Assembly (NCBI GenBank): GCA_021791235.1
Contig: JAJYXA010000451.1
Coordinates: 1 to 10,436 of the forward strand
DNA from: Pseudomonadota bacterium
Lineage (GTDB): Bacteria > Pseudomonadota > Gammaproteobacteria > Burkholderiales > Thiobacillaceae
Direction: 5' to 3'
Length of the DNA stretch: 10,436 nucleotides
Part shown: piece after piece, positions 1-6,398 of the stretch
How the letters are laid out: every line of letters starts with the position of its first letter
How positions within the stretch are numbered: position 1 is the stretch's first letter
Position numbers and translations under genes: made by a program
Notes under the pieces: generated by a model
What the model was told of the DNA's origin: nothing
The model's input: the letters and a program-made list of their open reading frames with translations, nothing else
Database searches by the model: none

Positions 1-82
1 GACGGCGCTGCGGCAGCAGCCAGTCGACGCCTGCATGCTCGCCGCACGCGGAGTTCGAATTCTGAAACATGGCAGTGTCCAT
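1..82 (-). CDS. Partial CDS, N-terminus only, unknown function
   Basis: The 5' end of a gene that runs off the left edge of the window. Its ATG (80-82) shares one base with the TGA of the epimerase-like gene upstream (82-84, arranged TGATG), a typical translational-coupling junction. It reads open for 27 codons to the edge, beginning MDTAMFQNSNSACGEHAG and continuing VDWLLPQRR. A second in-frame ATG (68-70) could be the true start. I do not recognise the family from this short stretch. The junction suggests it is the next gene of the polysaccharide operon, so it probably takes part in the same pathway. Because only 27 codons are visible, the open frame alone is weak evidence; the stop/start overlap is the main support. 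Confidence 0.5.
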   Translation of the reverse strand, partial: MDTAMFQNSNSACGEHAGVDWLLPQRR

Positions 83-1062
83 CAGCAGCCCCCCAAAGCA
101 TCACGAAGATAGTTTGCGGTCTCCGCAATCTGGGCGTCGAGCGCCAATGGCGCGATTTCATAGCGCGCGAGCAGGGCATTCAGGCCAGACGGATCACCGA
201 TATACCTGTCCTCCGAACCGGTCTTGAGCGCAGGGCGCTCGATAGGCATCGAGGGCTGATTGAGCACGACGCGAACCCGCGCCGCCAACTCGCCGACTTC
301 GATGGCTTCGTTCCCGACCGTGTCAAACCTGACTGCCGCTCCCTGCATGGACTCATCGGTGAGGCAGCGCATGCAAAGCTCGAACAGGTCGCCGATGTAA
401 AAATACGACCGCAAAACCCGTTTGTCGGCCCTCAGCCGTATCGGACCACCCTTCAAGACGTCAACGATGATGGCCGACAAGGCATAGGCATCAAACTTGT
501 TCATGCAGGGGCCGCTCAGGTTGAAGATGCGCGGCGCGACCAGTCTCACGTTGCGTGCGCCGCACACCTTCTCGAATCGCGAATCATCCTCTGCCTTGAG
601 CCTGCCATAAAGGCTGGCCGCAGCGTCCCGCTTCCCGCCATGAAGGTGATCATAGACAGCACCTGACGAGGCAAGCATGACGCCCGAGACATTTCCCTCC
701 TCGACAATGGACGCGACCATATCCGAGATCTCCCGGTTGCGCTCGACATATTCCTGATCGGAAAGCGAGCCGACGCGGTCCTTGGTAAGAAACGCAAAAT
801 GAAAAAGCAAGGCAGGACGCCCGTCCAGCAGGCGCGAGGCCCTGGACAATTCGTGGATGGCGACAACCGTTCCATCCCCAAGCGCCATTGATTGTTCTCG
901 TGACCCACAGAGAATCACCCGTTCGGCGAATTCCTCCCCCAAGGCGCGGCGAAGCATCTCCGCGAGGGCCCGCCCCAGCCATCCGGTTGCGCCGGTGATC
1001 AGGAACGCACGAGGATCATTGTTCAGCGCCGACGAAACCGCAGGGGTAAATTCAAGAGCCAT
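82..1062 (-). CDS. NAD-dependent epimerase/dehydratase-like extended SDR
   Basis: Predicted soluble extended short-chain dehydrogenase of 326 residues acting on a sugar nucleotide or related substrate. The N-terminus has the Rossmann dinucleotide signature GATGWLG (residues 24-30) after a hydrophobic strand (AFLIT). The catalytic region shows ASSGAVYD (about 131-138, Ser) and the YGRLK motif (Tyr152, Lys156), so the Ser-Tyr-Lys set is intact. The length fits the family. I chose ATG 1062 because GGGTGA lies just upstream; a GTG directly before it (1063-1065) is the alternative. It begins 15 nt after the stop of the cyclase-like gene, and its own stop overlaps the next ATG, so it is inside an operon. 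It could be an epimerase, a dehydratase or a reductase; the motifs do not decide this, and the substrate is unknown. Its context suggests it finishes a polysaccharide precursor made by the neighbouring genes. Confidence 0.85.
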   Translation of the reverse strand: MALEFTPAVSSALNNDPRAFLITGATGWLGRALAEMLRRALGEEFAERVILCGSREQSMALGDGTVVAIHELSRASRLLDGRPALLFHFAFLTKDRVGSLSDQEYVERNREISDMVASIVEEGNVSGVMLASSGAVYDHLHGGKRDAAASLYGRLKAEDDSRFEKVCGARNVRLVAPRIFNLSGPCMNKFDAYALSAIIVDVLKGGPIRLRADKRVLRSYFYIGDLFELCMRCLTDESMQGAAVRFDTVGNEAIEVGELAARVRVVLNQPSMPIERPALKTGSEDRYIGDPSGLNALLARYEIAPLALDAQIAETANYLRDALGGC

Positions 1063-1077
1063 CACTTCACCCGCCGG

Positions 1078-2169
1078 TTATTCAGCGGCCGACAAGAAAC
1101 CGCGATGCCGTATGGCTCTGAACGTTTCCTTGATGATGCTTTCCGATTCTGGCGAACGCGGCAAAGCCAGCCTTTGCAGACGGCCGGTCTGGTCGATGCC
1201 GACAATCGTGTATGCGGTGGCGCTGTGTTTCTTGTCCGCCGCAAACCGGTCGAACAAGTCCTGCTCGGTCGTGGCTGCAAGCACTGCGTCCAATCCATCG
1301 ATATGTGCGAGCAAACCCCGGATATGGGCAGCCAGCGTGTTCGCCGGCTGCGAAAGCACCCGGTTTCCCGTAGCGAGCCGGGCATAGTGCATCGCGGCCA
1401 GCATGCCGACACCCACTGCCACGCCGTGGCTGACGGCGAACTTGGCCGCACCCTCGATTGCATGTCCGAACGTATGGCCAAAATTGAGCAAAAGCCGCTC
1501 ATTGCGGTCGAATTCATCGACCTCGATGAACCATTTCTTTGAGCGCAAGCTCAATTCGATCAACTGTGACAGGTCCACGTTTTCCAGGTCGGCCGATGGA
1601 TGCAGCGCCAGGTAACGCGCGAATGCATCTTCACCGCGTGCGTAACATATCTTGGCGGCCTCGCACAGACCAGCCACCTTCTGCTCGATGGCGAGCGTTC
1701 CGCATAAATCAGGATCAACCAGGATTTCGTCCGGCGGATAGAAGTTGCCGACGATGTTCTTGTATGGGCCAACATTGACAGCGGATTTTCCGCCAATGCA
1801 GGAATCGACCATGCCGAGCAAGGTTGTCGGCAAATATTTCCAGGAAATCCCCCGCATGTAGATCGAAGCGCAAAACGTAGCGATATCCTGGATGACCCCC
1901 CCCCCGACCGCGACCAGGTTCGTATTGCGCGTGGCCCCGCTCTCTCTCAAGCGAATGATCACCTCGGACATTCGATCGAGGCTTTTCGCGTACTCGGTCG
2001 CATCAACGGCGATGACAGGGCGTCCGGAAGGCGCCAGCCGGCCCGCGAAAAAACTGTCACACAGGAAGATGCTGTCGTCCGCATCCTTGAATGTCGTCTC
2101 GAGCAGATCTTTTCCAATCTTGACTTGATAGGGCTTGATTTCGGAATGGATATCAAAGGATACGGACAC
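1078..2169 (-). CDS. 3-dehydroquinate synthase-like cyclase, divergent from AroB
   Basis: A 363-residue member of the dehydroquinate synthase (DHQS) superfamily, whose known members bind NAD and a metal and cyclise sugar phosphates (DHQ, amino-DHQ, deoxy-scyllo-inosose and valiolone synthases). Visible motifs are AVGGGVIQDIATF (about 87-99, NAD loop), VDSCIGGKSAVN (about 121-132), YKNIVGNFYPP (136-146), GLCEAAK (Glu170), NFGHTFGHAIE (His232, His236), SHGVAVGVGM (His248) and ADKK (311-314). Glu170, His232 and His248 match the three metal ligands of DHQS by motif and spacing. It differs from housekeeping AroB in HGVAV, where DHQS has HGEAV, and in GGGVIQD, where AroB has GGGVVGD. The start is GTG 2169, overlapping the SDR gene by 17 nt. 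The context (polysaccharide genes, aldolase, no shikimate genes) argues for a dedicated cyclase rather than the shikimate enzyme. Alternatives are a diverged DHQS or a sugar-acid oxidoreductase of the related iron-alcohol-dehydrogenase type. The gene carries a 10-G run. Confidence 0.87.
   Translation of the reverse strand: MSVSFDIHSEIKPYQVKIGKDLLETTFKDADDSIFLCDSFFAGRLAPSGRPVIAVDATEYAKSLDRMSEVIIRLRESGATRNTNLVAVGGGVIQDIATFCASIYMRGISWKYLPTTLLGMVDSCIGGKSAVNVGPYKNIVGNFYPPDEILVDPDLCGTLAIEQKVAGLCEAAKICYARGEDAFARYLALHPSADLENVDLSQLIELSLRSKKWFIEVDEFDRNERLLLNFGHTFGHAIEGAAKFAVSHGVAVGVGMLAAMHYARLATGNRVLSQPANTLAAHIRGLLAHIDGLDAVLAATTEQDLFDRFAADKKHSATAYTIVGIDQTGRLQRLALPRSPESESIIKETFRAIRHRGFLSAAE
1896..1905 (-). 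repeat. Homopolymer run of 10 G (coding strand) inside the cyclase-like gene
   Basis: Ten consecutive C on the given strand (G on the coding strand) lie within codons 88-91 and encode the conserved Gly-Gly-Gly of the NAD-binding loop (GTC GGG GGG GGG GTC). The reading frame is intact at ten bases. A gain or loss of one base would truncate the protein after about a quarter of its length. Runs of this kind are known slippage sites in phase-variable surface-glycan genes, but a single genome sequence cannot show variation. Confidence 0.95.
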
Positions 2170-2869
2170 GGCTAAATCCCAAGTCAGCAGCTATGAACTG
2201 GCCAGTAATGCCCGTATTCTCTTCCGAGCAAAGAAACATAGCGAGCCGAGAAACATCTTCCAACTGTGGCAGACGATTGAATTGCGTTGCGCCGGCCAGT
2301 TCACCTATCTGCTCGGCGGTTAGATTCTTGCGAGTCATTGGCGTGTCCAACGCCCCCGGCAGTATGGCGTTGACAAGATGTCCGTCAGCCGCGAGGTCCG
2401 CCGCCGCCGACAAAACCAGCCCCCGCAGTGCCGATTTCGTCATGCCGTACGAGAGCTTGTTTTGCCTCGCAATCTCCTGCCAGATCGAGCTGATGACGCA
2501 CAGCCTCGCCGGCTTCGCGAGCAAGTTCCTCTGCAAAAGCAGCTTCAAGGAAGACAAGATGTATACGCAGTTGGCCTGATAGAGCTGCAGATGCGCGTCC
2601 ACATCAACGTCATAGACGCTGTCGTTGACGTTCCCTCCTTGGGCCCAGCACACGGCATGGTACGGCGCATGTTCATCATAAACGTCCGCCGCCACGTCAC
2701 TGGACAACGGATCAGCAGCCAGCCACGTCATTCCACTGGCTTGGCGGGAACCCTCCCTGCGGGTCACACCAACCACGTGCCAGTTGCGAGACAAGAACGT
2801 GTCCGCAATGGTGGATCCGATGGCGCCACTAGCACCAAACAGCAAGATCGTTTTACGCGACTCTTCCAT
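2153..2869 (-). CDS. Classical short-chain dehydrogenase/reductase (SDR)
   Basis: NAD(P)-dependent oxidoreductase of 238 residues, predicted cytoplasmic. The cofactor motif is FGASGAIG (residues 11-18, GxxxGxG). The catalytic set is complete: Asn100 (QANCVYI), Ser128 (VISSIW), Tyr141 and Lys145 (SYGMTK). PGALDTPM (171-178) matches the substrate-loop region, and the C-terminus ITGQFIAADLGF (221-232) is typical of FabG-like SDRs. The usual NNAG motif is replaced by AQGGN (76-80). I placed the start at ATG 2869, which leaves 25 nt after the aldolase stop and puts the Rossmann motif near the N-terminus as expected. An upstream in-frame ATG (2923) would add 18 residues without SDR character and overlap the aldolase by 29 nt. 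The 3' end overlaps the cyclase-like gene by 17 nt. The substrate is unknown; by context it could oxidise or reduce a carbonyl on the product of the aldolase or cyclase. Confidence 0.87.
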   Translation of the reverse strand: MEESRKTILLFGASGAIGSTIADTFLSRNWHVVGVTRREGSRQASGMTWLAADPLSSDVAADVYDEHAPYHAVCWAQGGNVNDSVYDVDVDAHLQLYQANCVYILSSLKLLLQRNLLAKPARLCVISSIWQEIARQNKLSYGMTKSALRGLVLSAAADLAADGHLVNAILPGALDTPMTRKNLTAEQIGELAGATQFNRLPQLEDVSRLAMFLCSEENTGITGQFIAADLGFSRVRIL

Positions 2870-2894
2870 GGCCAAAGTCAAATGTTCGGTGGGT

Positions 2895-3719
2895 TCACGC
2901 AATCGAGATGTGGGTCTTCTCATCCGCCGAGAGCACCTGCCATCGCCTTTCGAGCATTTCTATGCGCTTGGCATCTTCTTTCAGAATGCAACTGTAGTAC
3001 TCACGCTTGTTCAGCAACCAGAGCAATTCGAAATGAACGGCTTGCAGCAGGCCAGTATTGATATCTGCTTTCTCCATCGCCGCCGCATCAAAAATGATTT
3101 TCCTGGTCTCAAATCGGGAGAGATGGCGTGAATTCAGCTCCTTCATGATCGGGAGCGCATCCATCGACACGCCGCCCCCCACTACAAAATCCAGGCCGCT
3201 TTTCTTGCATGCCTCCGAGGCTTCAAGGCAGTAGGATGTCACTTTCGGATCATTGATGTCGTCACGCGTGAGTCCCATCGACAAGGAAAAGTCGACACGG
3301 CCAAAGACCATGCCATCCGCGCCATCAGGCTGAGCAGCCATTTGCACCAATTCGTCCATACAACCCAATGCGCTCTTTGTCTCCATGTTGAAGAGAAACC
3401 GCGTGTCGCGTTGTTCGTCCTTGCTGTACACCTTGTTTTTTGCATCGATGAATTTGGACAAGGCGTAGCCGCTCTCGATCATTGGGGCAATAATGTACTC
3501 GACGCCGTATTGCTTGCTCTCCATCAAATCACGCATCGCCTCGCAGCCCCCAATTTTGAGACCGACGTTGAGGCCCGCTTTGCGTGCCAACTCGATAAGT
3601 CTCAATAATTCGTCCGTACGCGTCCCTTCAGCCTCGAATTCAGCTTTTACGCCGATATATCCCAGCTCCTCCCTACCTCGCTTGAGTAGGTCCAACATTT
3701 TTCTTTCGTACTGATTCAT
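2895..3719 (-). CDS. HpcH/HpaI aldolase/citrate lyase family protein
   Basis: A 274-residue protein that looks like the HpcH/HpaI class of metal-dependent aldolases/lyases, which add pyruvate (or acetyl-CoA) enolates to aldehydes or do the reverse. Visible are [13 protein letters not shown] (22-34), LKIGGCEA (54-61), APMIES (78-83), NMETK with Glu113, and FGRVDFS with Asp143. The last two acidic residues fit the usual metal-binding Glu and Asp of the fold, and GGGVS (181-185) fits a late barrel strand. The C-terminal part (about 200-274) is charged and probably helical. ATG 3719 is preceded by AGAGGA at a short spacing, overlapping the stop of the small ORF upstream. The SDR gene follows 25 nt downstream. 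Placement with a dehydroquinate-synthase-like cyclase suggests it makes or breaks a 2-keto-3-deoxy sugar acid for a surface glycan. That role is inferred; the substrate cannot be read from the sequence. Confidence 0.8.
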   Translation of the reverse strand: MNQYERKMLDLLKRGREELGYIGVKAEFEAEGTRTDELLRLIELARKAGLNVGLKIGGCEAMRDLMESKQYGVEYIIAPMIESGYALSKFIDAKNKVYSKDEQRDTRFLFNMETKSALGCMDELVQMAAQPDGADGMVFGRVDFSLSMGLTRDDINDPKVTSYCLEASEACKKSGLDFVVGGGVSMDALPIMKELNSRHLSRFETRKIIFDAAAMEKADINTGLLQAVHFELLWLLNKREYYSCILKEDAKRIEMLERRWQVLSADEKTHISIA

Positions 3720-3727
3720 GACATCCT

Positions 3728-3949
3728 CTAATCCGAATTCAATGCATCTAAATCGTTATTCGTACTGCCTTTGAGACACTCCACGCCTTCACGAAGGTCC
3801 AGCGCACCAAAAATTTGCCAAGTTGGGGAGTGCTCAATGCTTGCTGAAGTTACCACACGTCCCTGACGTTCCATGCACCGAAGAGCTTGGTGTGCTAGGG
3901 ATCGACGCTCCATTTTTACCGGGCCAAGACTTAGAGTCCCCAACAACAT
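3728..3949 (-). CDS. Small hypothetical ORF (73 codons), doubtful
   Basis: An open frame filling the space between the ligase and aldolase genes. Its ATG lies 4 nt after the ligase stop (TGA-cgat-ATG), and its TAG ends 8 nt before the aldolase ATG, overlapping the aldolase's ribosome binding site. This tiling is what a real operon gene would show. Against it, third codon positions are only about 44% G/C by hand count, well below the neighbours. No ribosome binding site at normal spacing is visible, the product ([18 protein letters not shown]...) matches no family I know, and there is no signal peptide or membrane segment. It may be a small gene of foreign origin, the remnant of a lost gene, or a non-coding spacer. 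An in-frame TTG at 3967 would lengthen it by six codons and overlap the ligase. Confidence 0.3.
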   Translation of the reverse strand: MLLGTLSLGPVKMERRSLAHQALRCMERQGRVVTSASIEHSPTWQIFGALDLREGVECLKGSTNNDLDALNSD

Positions 3950-3953
3950 ATCG

Positions 3954-5192
3954 TCAGGAGCCTTCAAACAGCTCCTCCTTCGAGGGACGAGCGGACAGAA
4001 CTGCCACCATCCATCCGATCAATAACGACCAATATGCCGAATAAAGCGCAGTATGCGTGTTGACCGGGAACAACCAAGCGAATGCACCCAGCCAGGCGGC
4101 CCAGGCAAGTGGATGGTGGGACAACCCCCGCCCGGTGCGAATGAAAATCACGAAGAAGGCCAGCATTCCAGTCAGCCCGATCAGGCCTGTCTCCGACCCC
4201 ACTTCCAGCAACAGCTGATGCGCATAGATCGCACCCGTCCCGTCAGGGCTGATGAAGATGTCGCCCGGCTTGGCGAATTGCGGGTACGCGTAGCGGAAGG
4301 CCCGCGCCCCGGCGCCGTTGATCGGGTGACTCTCCATCACCTGCAGGGCATTGCTCCACAGATGCATCCGCTCGGAGCTGGCTGTCTCCAGGCCGGCATA
4401 GCTGAAATCCAGTGCCGCCGCCGACAGGTTCACGCGCTGGGCGAACTTCGGGTTGACCTCGTAGGCGATGGTCCCCGCAAGCGCACCGATCAGCACGACT
4501 GGCACCAGCAGTTTCAACGGGCTGAACCCCAGCCGCCGGGCGTAAACCCAGCCCCACATCAGCGTTGCAATCGCATAGATGATCCAGCTTTCGCGGTTGC
4601 TCGCCAGCAGCACGACCGCCGAGGTGCCGAGCCAGGCCAGAGTCAATTTCCACTTCGCATCTTGGCGCGAGAAATGCTCCCACACCATCGGCGACAGCAT
4701 GGCGAGGGTGAGGCCAAGCTTCCAGTTGCCCACGCCGAACAGGCCGTTGAGCCGCTCGGGATAGGGATAGCCGAGCAAGTCATAGCCGACCACGGCCTGG
4801 ATCAGGGCATCGAACACCCAGAACAGCATCAGCCACGCCGACAGCTTGAGCAGGCGCTGGCGTGCGAGGTCTTCGCGCAGCAGCCAGATCAGGTAGATTC
4901 CGGCAAGGTAGATACGCGGATGTGTGAGGGCGGTGCTGAGCGATTTCTTGAACCACAGCGAATCCGGCACCGACAGCGCGATGGGCACCCAGATGCAGAG
5001 GAACAGCAGGCTGAAGGTCTTTGCGCCGCCTTCCCAGGTGACGGCCCTGCCCTGCTTCCAGATCAGGATGCCGCCGAGGATGGCCATGATGAACATGGGC
5101 AGCTCGGAGGCGCGGCCGAACGGCAGCAGCAGCAGGAATGACCAGACGAGAACGACGGGCGCCCACGCCTTCGGGAGAAACAAGGATTTCAT
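3954..5192 (-). CDS. O-antigen ligase/polymerase-type membrane protein (Wzy_C family)
   Basis: Inner-membrane protein of about 412 residues with roughly ten to twelve hydrophobic segments (for example about 11-25, 32-46, 58-75, 93-105, 117-136, 186-197, 202-217, 228-244, 335-351 and 383-400). The large hydrophilic loop (about 245-330) carries SSERMHLWSNAL and then YAHQLLLEVGSETGLIGL, with His325. This corresponds to the Wzy_C signature of WaaL ligases and Wzy polymerases, where a periplasmic His is important. ASNRESW (197-203) supplies the conserved-type Arg after a membrane segment. WaaL transfers O-antigen from undecaprenyl-PP to lipid A-core; Wzy polymerises repeats. Sequence alone does not separate the two, nor exclude a ligase for another glycan. 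I chose ATG 5192 because the 37 codons upstream are polar and unlike the family; ATG 5222 is also possible. It is the first gene of the minus-strand operon and divergent from the glycosyltransferase. Confidence 0.83.
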   Translation of the reverse strand: MKSLFLPKAWAPVVLVWSFLLLLPFGRASELPMFIMAILGGILIWKQGRAVTWEGGAKTFSLLFLCIWVPIALSVPDSLWFKKSLSTALTHPRIYLAGIYLIWLLREDLARQRLLKLSAWLMLFWVFDALIQAVVGYDLLGYPYPERLNGLFGVGNWKLGLTLAMLSPMVWEHFSRQDAKWKLTLAWLGTSAVVLLASNRESWIIYAIATLMWGWVYARRLGFSPLKLLVPVVLIGALAGTIAYEVNPKFAQRVNLSAAALDFSYAGLETASSERMHLWSNALQVMESHPINGAGARAFRYAYPQFAKPGDIFISPDGTGAIYAHQLLLEVGSETGLIGLTGMLAFFVIFIRTGRGLSHHPLAWAAWLGAFAWLFPVNTHTALYSAYWSLLIGWMVAVLSARPSKEELFEGS

Positions 5193-5333
5193 GATCAGCG
5201 TCGAACTCGGATGCCCATGCATCCGACAGGGCCGAATAGTACCGCACCCGTCCCTTTTTCCGCTTGAGCGAATGAAATTTCCCCTAAAATTGCGAGCTTT
5301 CAACCGCCCACCGACGCCATCCGGTCATCCAGC
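5193..5333. promoter_or_regulatory. Divergent intergenic region with likely promoters for both sides
   Basis: A 141-nt spacer between the minus-strand ligase operon and the plus-strand glycosyltransferase. It is visibly richer in A/T than its surroundings around 5253-5290. On the plus strand, TTGAGC (5264-5269) and TAAAAT (5285-5290) could form a sigma70 promoter, with a short 15-nt spacer and about 37 nt of leader before the TTG start. On the minus strand, TACTAT (about 5236-5241) is a weak -10 candidate with no good -35. No operator or clear terminator is seen. The divergent layout makes a promoter region likely; the exact boxes are tentative. Confidence 0.45.
5264..5290 (+). promoter_or_regulatory. 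Candidate sigma70 promoter for the CgeB-like glycosyltransferase
   Basis: TTGAGC (four of six consensus bases) is followed after 15 nt by TAAAAT (five of six), ahead of the first plus-strand gene. The spacer is shorter than the usual 17 nt. Start of transcription would fall near 5297. This was found by eye only. Confidence 0.35.
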
Positions 5334-6311
5334 TTGAAGCCGCGCATCCTACTCATTGGCAAGTCGGGCAGCATTGTGCAGTGGTTCGAGGATGCCCGCG
5401 ATGGTTTCGAGGATGCCGGCGCCCTGCCGCAGGTATTCGCCCTCAATGGCAATACGCCGCTGGCGGCGATGCGCGTGCGCCTCGCCAAGCTGCGCGGGCC
5501 GGCAACACTCGAACGGCATCTCGTGCATCGGCTCGAAACAGCGCTGAACGCCGGCAAGCCCGATCTGGTTGTGTTCGTCCAGGCCTACTGGGCCCCAGCG
5601 GCGCTGTTCGACGTGGTCAAATCCCGCGGCATCCCGGCGGCCGGCTGGGTCGGCGACAAATTCGGGGCACAGACGCGGGATCAGGCCGGGCATCTGGACC
5701 GAGTGTATTACACCGACAGCGGATTCCTGGCCGAAGCGAAGACATTCGGCTTTCCTGACAACGGCAGCTATCTGCCGCACGCCGCCAACACGCGCCGGTT
5801 TCTCCCGGGCGTCCTGTCACGCACCGACCGGATCGTGTTCGTCGCGGTGCCGACCCAGCATCGGCTGGCGCTTCTGCGCCACCTGGACACGCCGATCGCG
5901 GTATATGGCCGCCGCTGGAGCGCCCTGGGACACACGCCCCACGAGGTGCATGACCGCTGGCTGGCGCGCAGGCATGTGCCGCGCCTCTACCAGGAAAGCC
6001 TGGCCGTGCTCAATGTGCGCAATGAACTCAATGTATTCGAGGGTCTGAACCAGCGCAGCTTCGAACCCGCCGCGTGCGGCACGGCGGTGATCCACGACGA
6101 TCTGGCGGATCTCGGCCGATGCTTTGAACCGGGGAAGGAGGTGCTGGTGTTTCGCGACGCGCAGGAATTGCAGGAAATCTGCGAGCGCGTTCGTCGAGAC
6201 CCGGCGCTGGCCCGGCAGGTCGGCGGCGCCGCACTGGCGCGCGTGCAGGCGGAGCACACCTGTGCCCATCGGGCGAAAACCATCCTGCGTGATTTCGGGT
6301 TCGATGCCTGA
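5334..6311 (+). CDS. CgeB-like family 1 glycosyltransferase
   Basis: Cytoplasmic GT-B-type glycosyltransferase of 325 residues. The N-terminus has a strand-loop start (KPRILLIGKSGS). The middle region has WVGDKF (105-110), VYYTDSGF (124-131) and LPHAANTRRF (147-156), a pattern familiar from CgeB/spore-maturation-type transferases. The C-terminal block NVRNELNVFEGLNQRSFE (227-244), then AACGTAVIHDD (246-256) and GKEVLVF (267-273), fits the nucleotide-sugar binding half of GT family 1 (Glyco_trans_1_2). The start is TTG 5334: the protein begins naturally there, and no in-frame ATG or GTG lies close upstream. No strong ribosome binding site precedes it. It is the only plus-strand gene here, divergent from the ligase and convergent with the amidotransferase. 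It probably adds a sugar to the surface polysaccharide; donor and acceptor are unknown. Confidence 0.83.
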   Translation: MKPRILLIGKSGSIVQWFEDARDGFEDAGALPQVFALNGNTPLAAMRVRLAKLRGPATLERHLVHRLETALNAGKPDLVVFVQAYWAPAALFDVVKSRGIPAAGWVGDKFGAQTRDQAGHLDRVYYTDSGFLAEAKTFGFPDNGSYLPHAANTRRFLPGVLSRTDRIVFVAVPTQHRLALLRHLDTPIAVYGRRWSALGHTPHEVHDRWLARRHVPRLYQESLAVLNVRNELNVFEGLNQRSFEPAACGTAVIHDDLADLGRCFEPGKEVLVFRDAQELQEICERVRRDPALARQVGGAALARVQAEHTCAHRAKTILRDFGFDA

Positions 6312-6398
6312 GTGGGACCTGTGCGGGGCGTTGACTCTCTCCTTCGACAGGTTCAGGACGAACGGTGGCTGGATTCCGGCTGGGGCGAATCTCCCGCC
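6312..6398. other. Convergent intergenic spacer
   Basis: An 87-nt spacer between the stops of the glycosyltransferase (plus) and the amidotransferase (minus). It contains the dispersed repeat at 6340-6365 and a short inverted pair GATTC/GAATC (about 6372-6392). No T-rich tail follows a strong stem on either strand, so a standard intrinsic terminator is not evident. Confidence 0.6.
6340..6365. repeat. Dispersed proteobacterial intergenic repeat (RPEPVEG type)
   Basis: A 26-bp element with imperfect dyad symmetry, bounded by TTCG and CGAA (CCTTCGACAG then GTTCAGGACG). Read on the minus strand in one frame it encodes VRPEPVEG, a tell-tale peptide of a short repeat seen many times in the genomes of various Proteobacteria. 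It sits between two convergent stop codons, the usual place for such elements. I see only this copy in the window. Its function is unproven; ends of genes and mRNA 3' structures are typical settings. Confidence 0.65.

Noticed and set aside
2870..2923. Upstream ATG 2923 as the start of the SDR gene
   Set aside because: It adds 18 residues that do not fit the family and overlaps the aldolase; ATG 2869 puts the Rossmann motif at the usual place.
2378..3061. Plus-strand open frame (227 codons) spanning the SDR-aldolase joint
   Set aside because: Lies opposite two genes with intact catalytic motifs and has no recognisable domain or start context.
4053..5141. Long plus-strand open frame (362 codons) opposite the O-antigen ligase gene
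   Set aside because: Its product is rich in Gln, Arg, His and Pro with no known domain, as expected from the antisense of a GC-rich gene; the minus strand has a clear membrane protein family.
5273..5337. Short plus-strand peptide (ATG 5273, about 21 codons) ahead of the glycosyltransferase, possibly a leader peptide
   Set aside because: It ends at the TTG start region out of frame, but it has no ribosome binding site and no attenuator-like stems or codon runs; it is more simply part of the promoter/leader.
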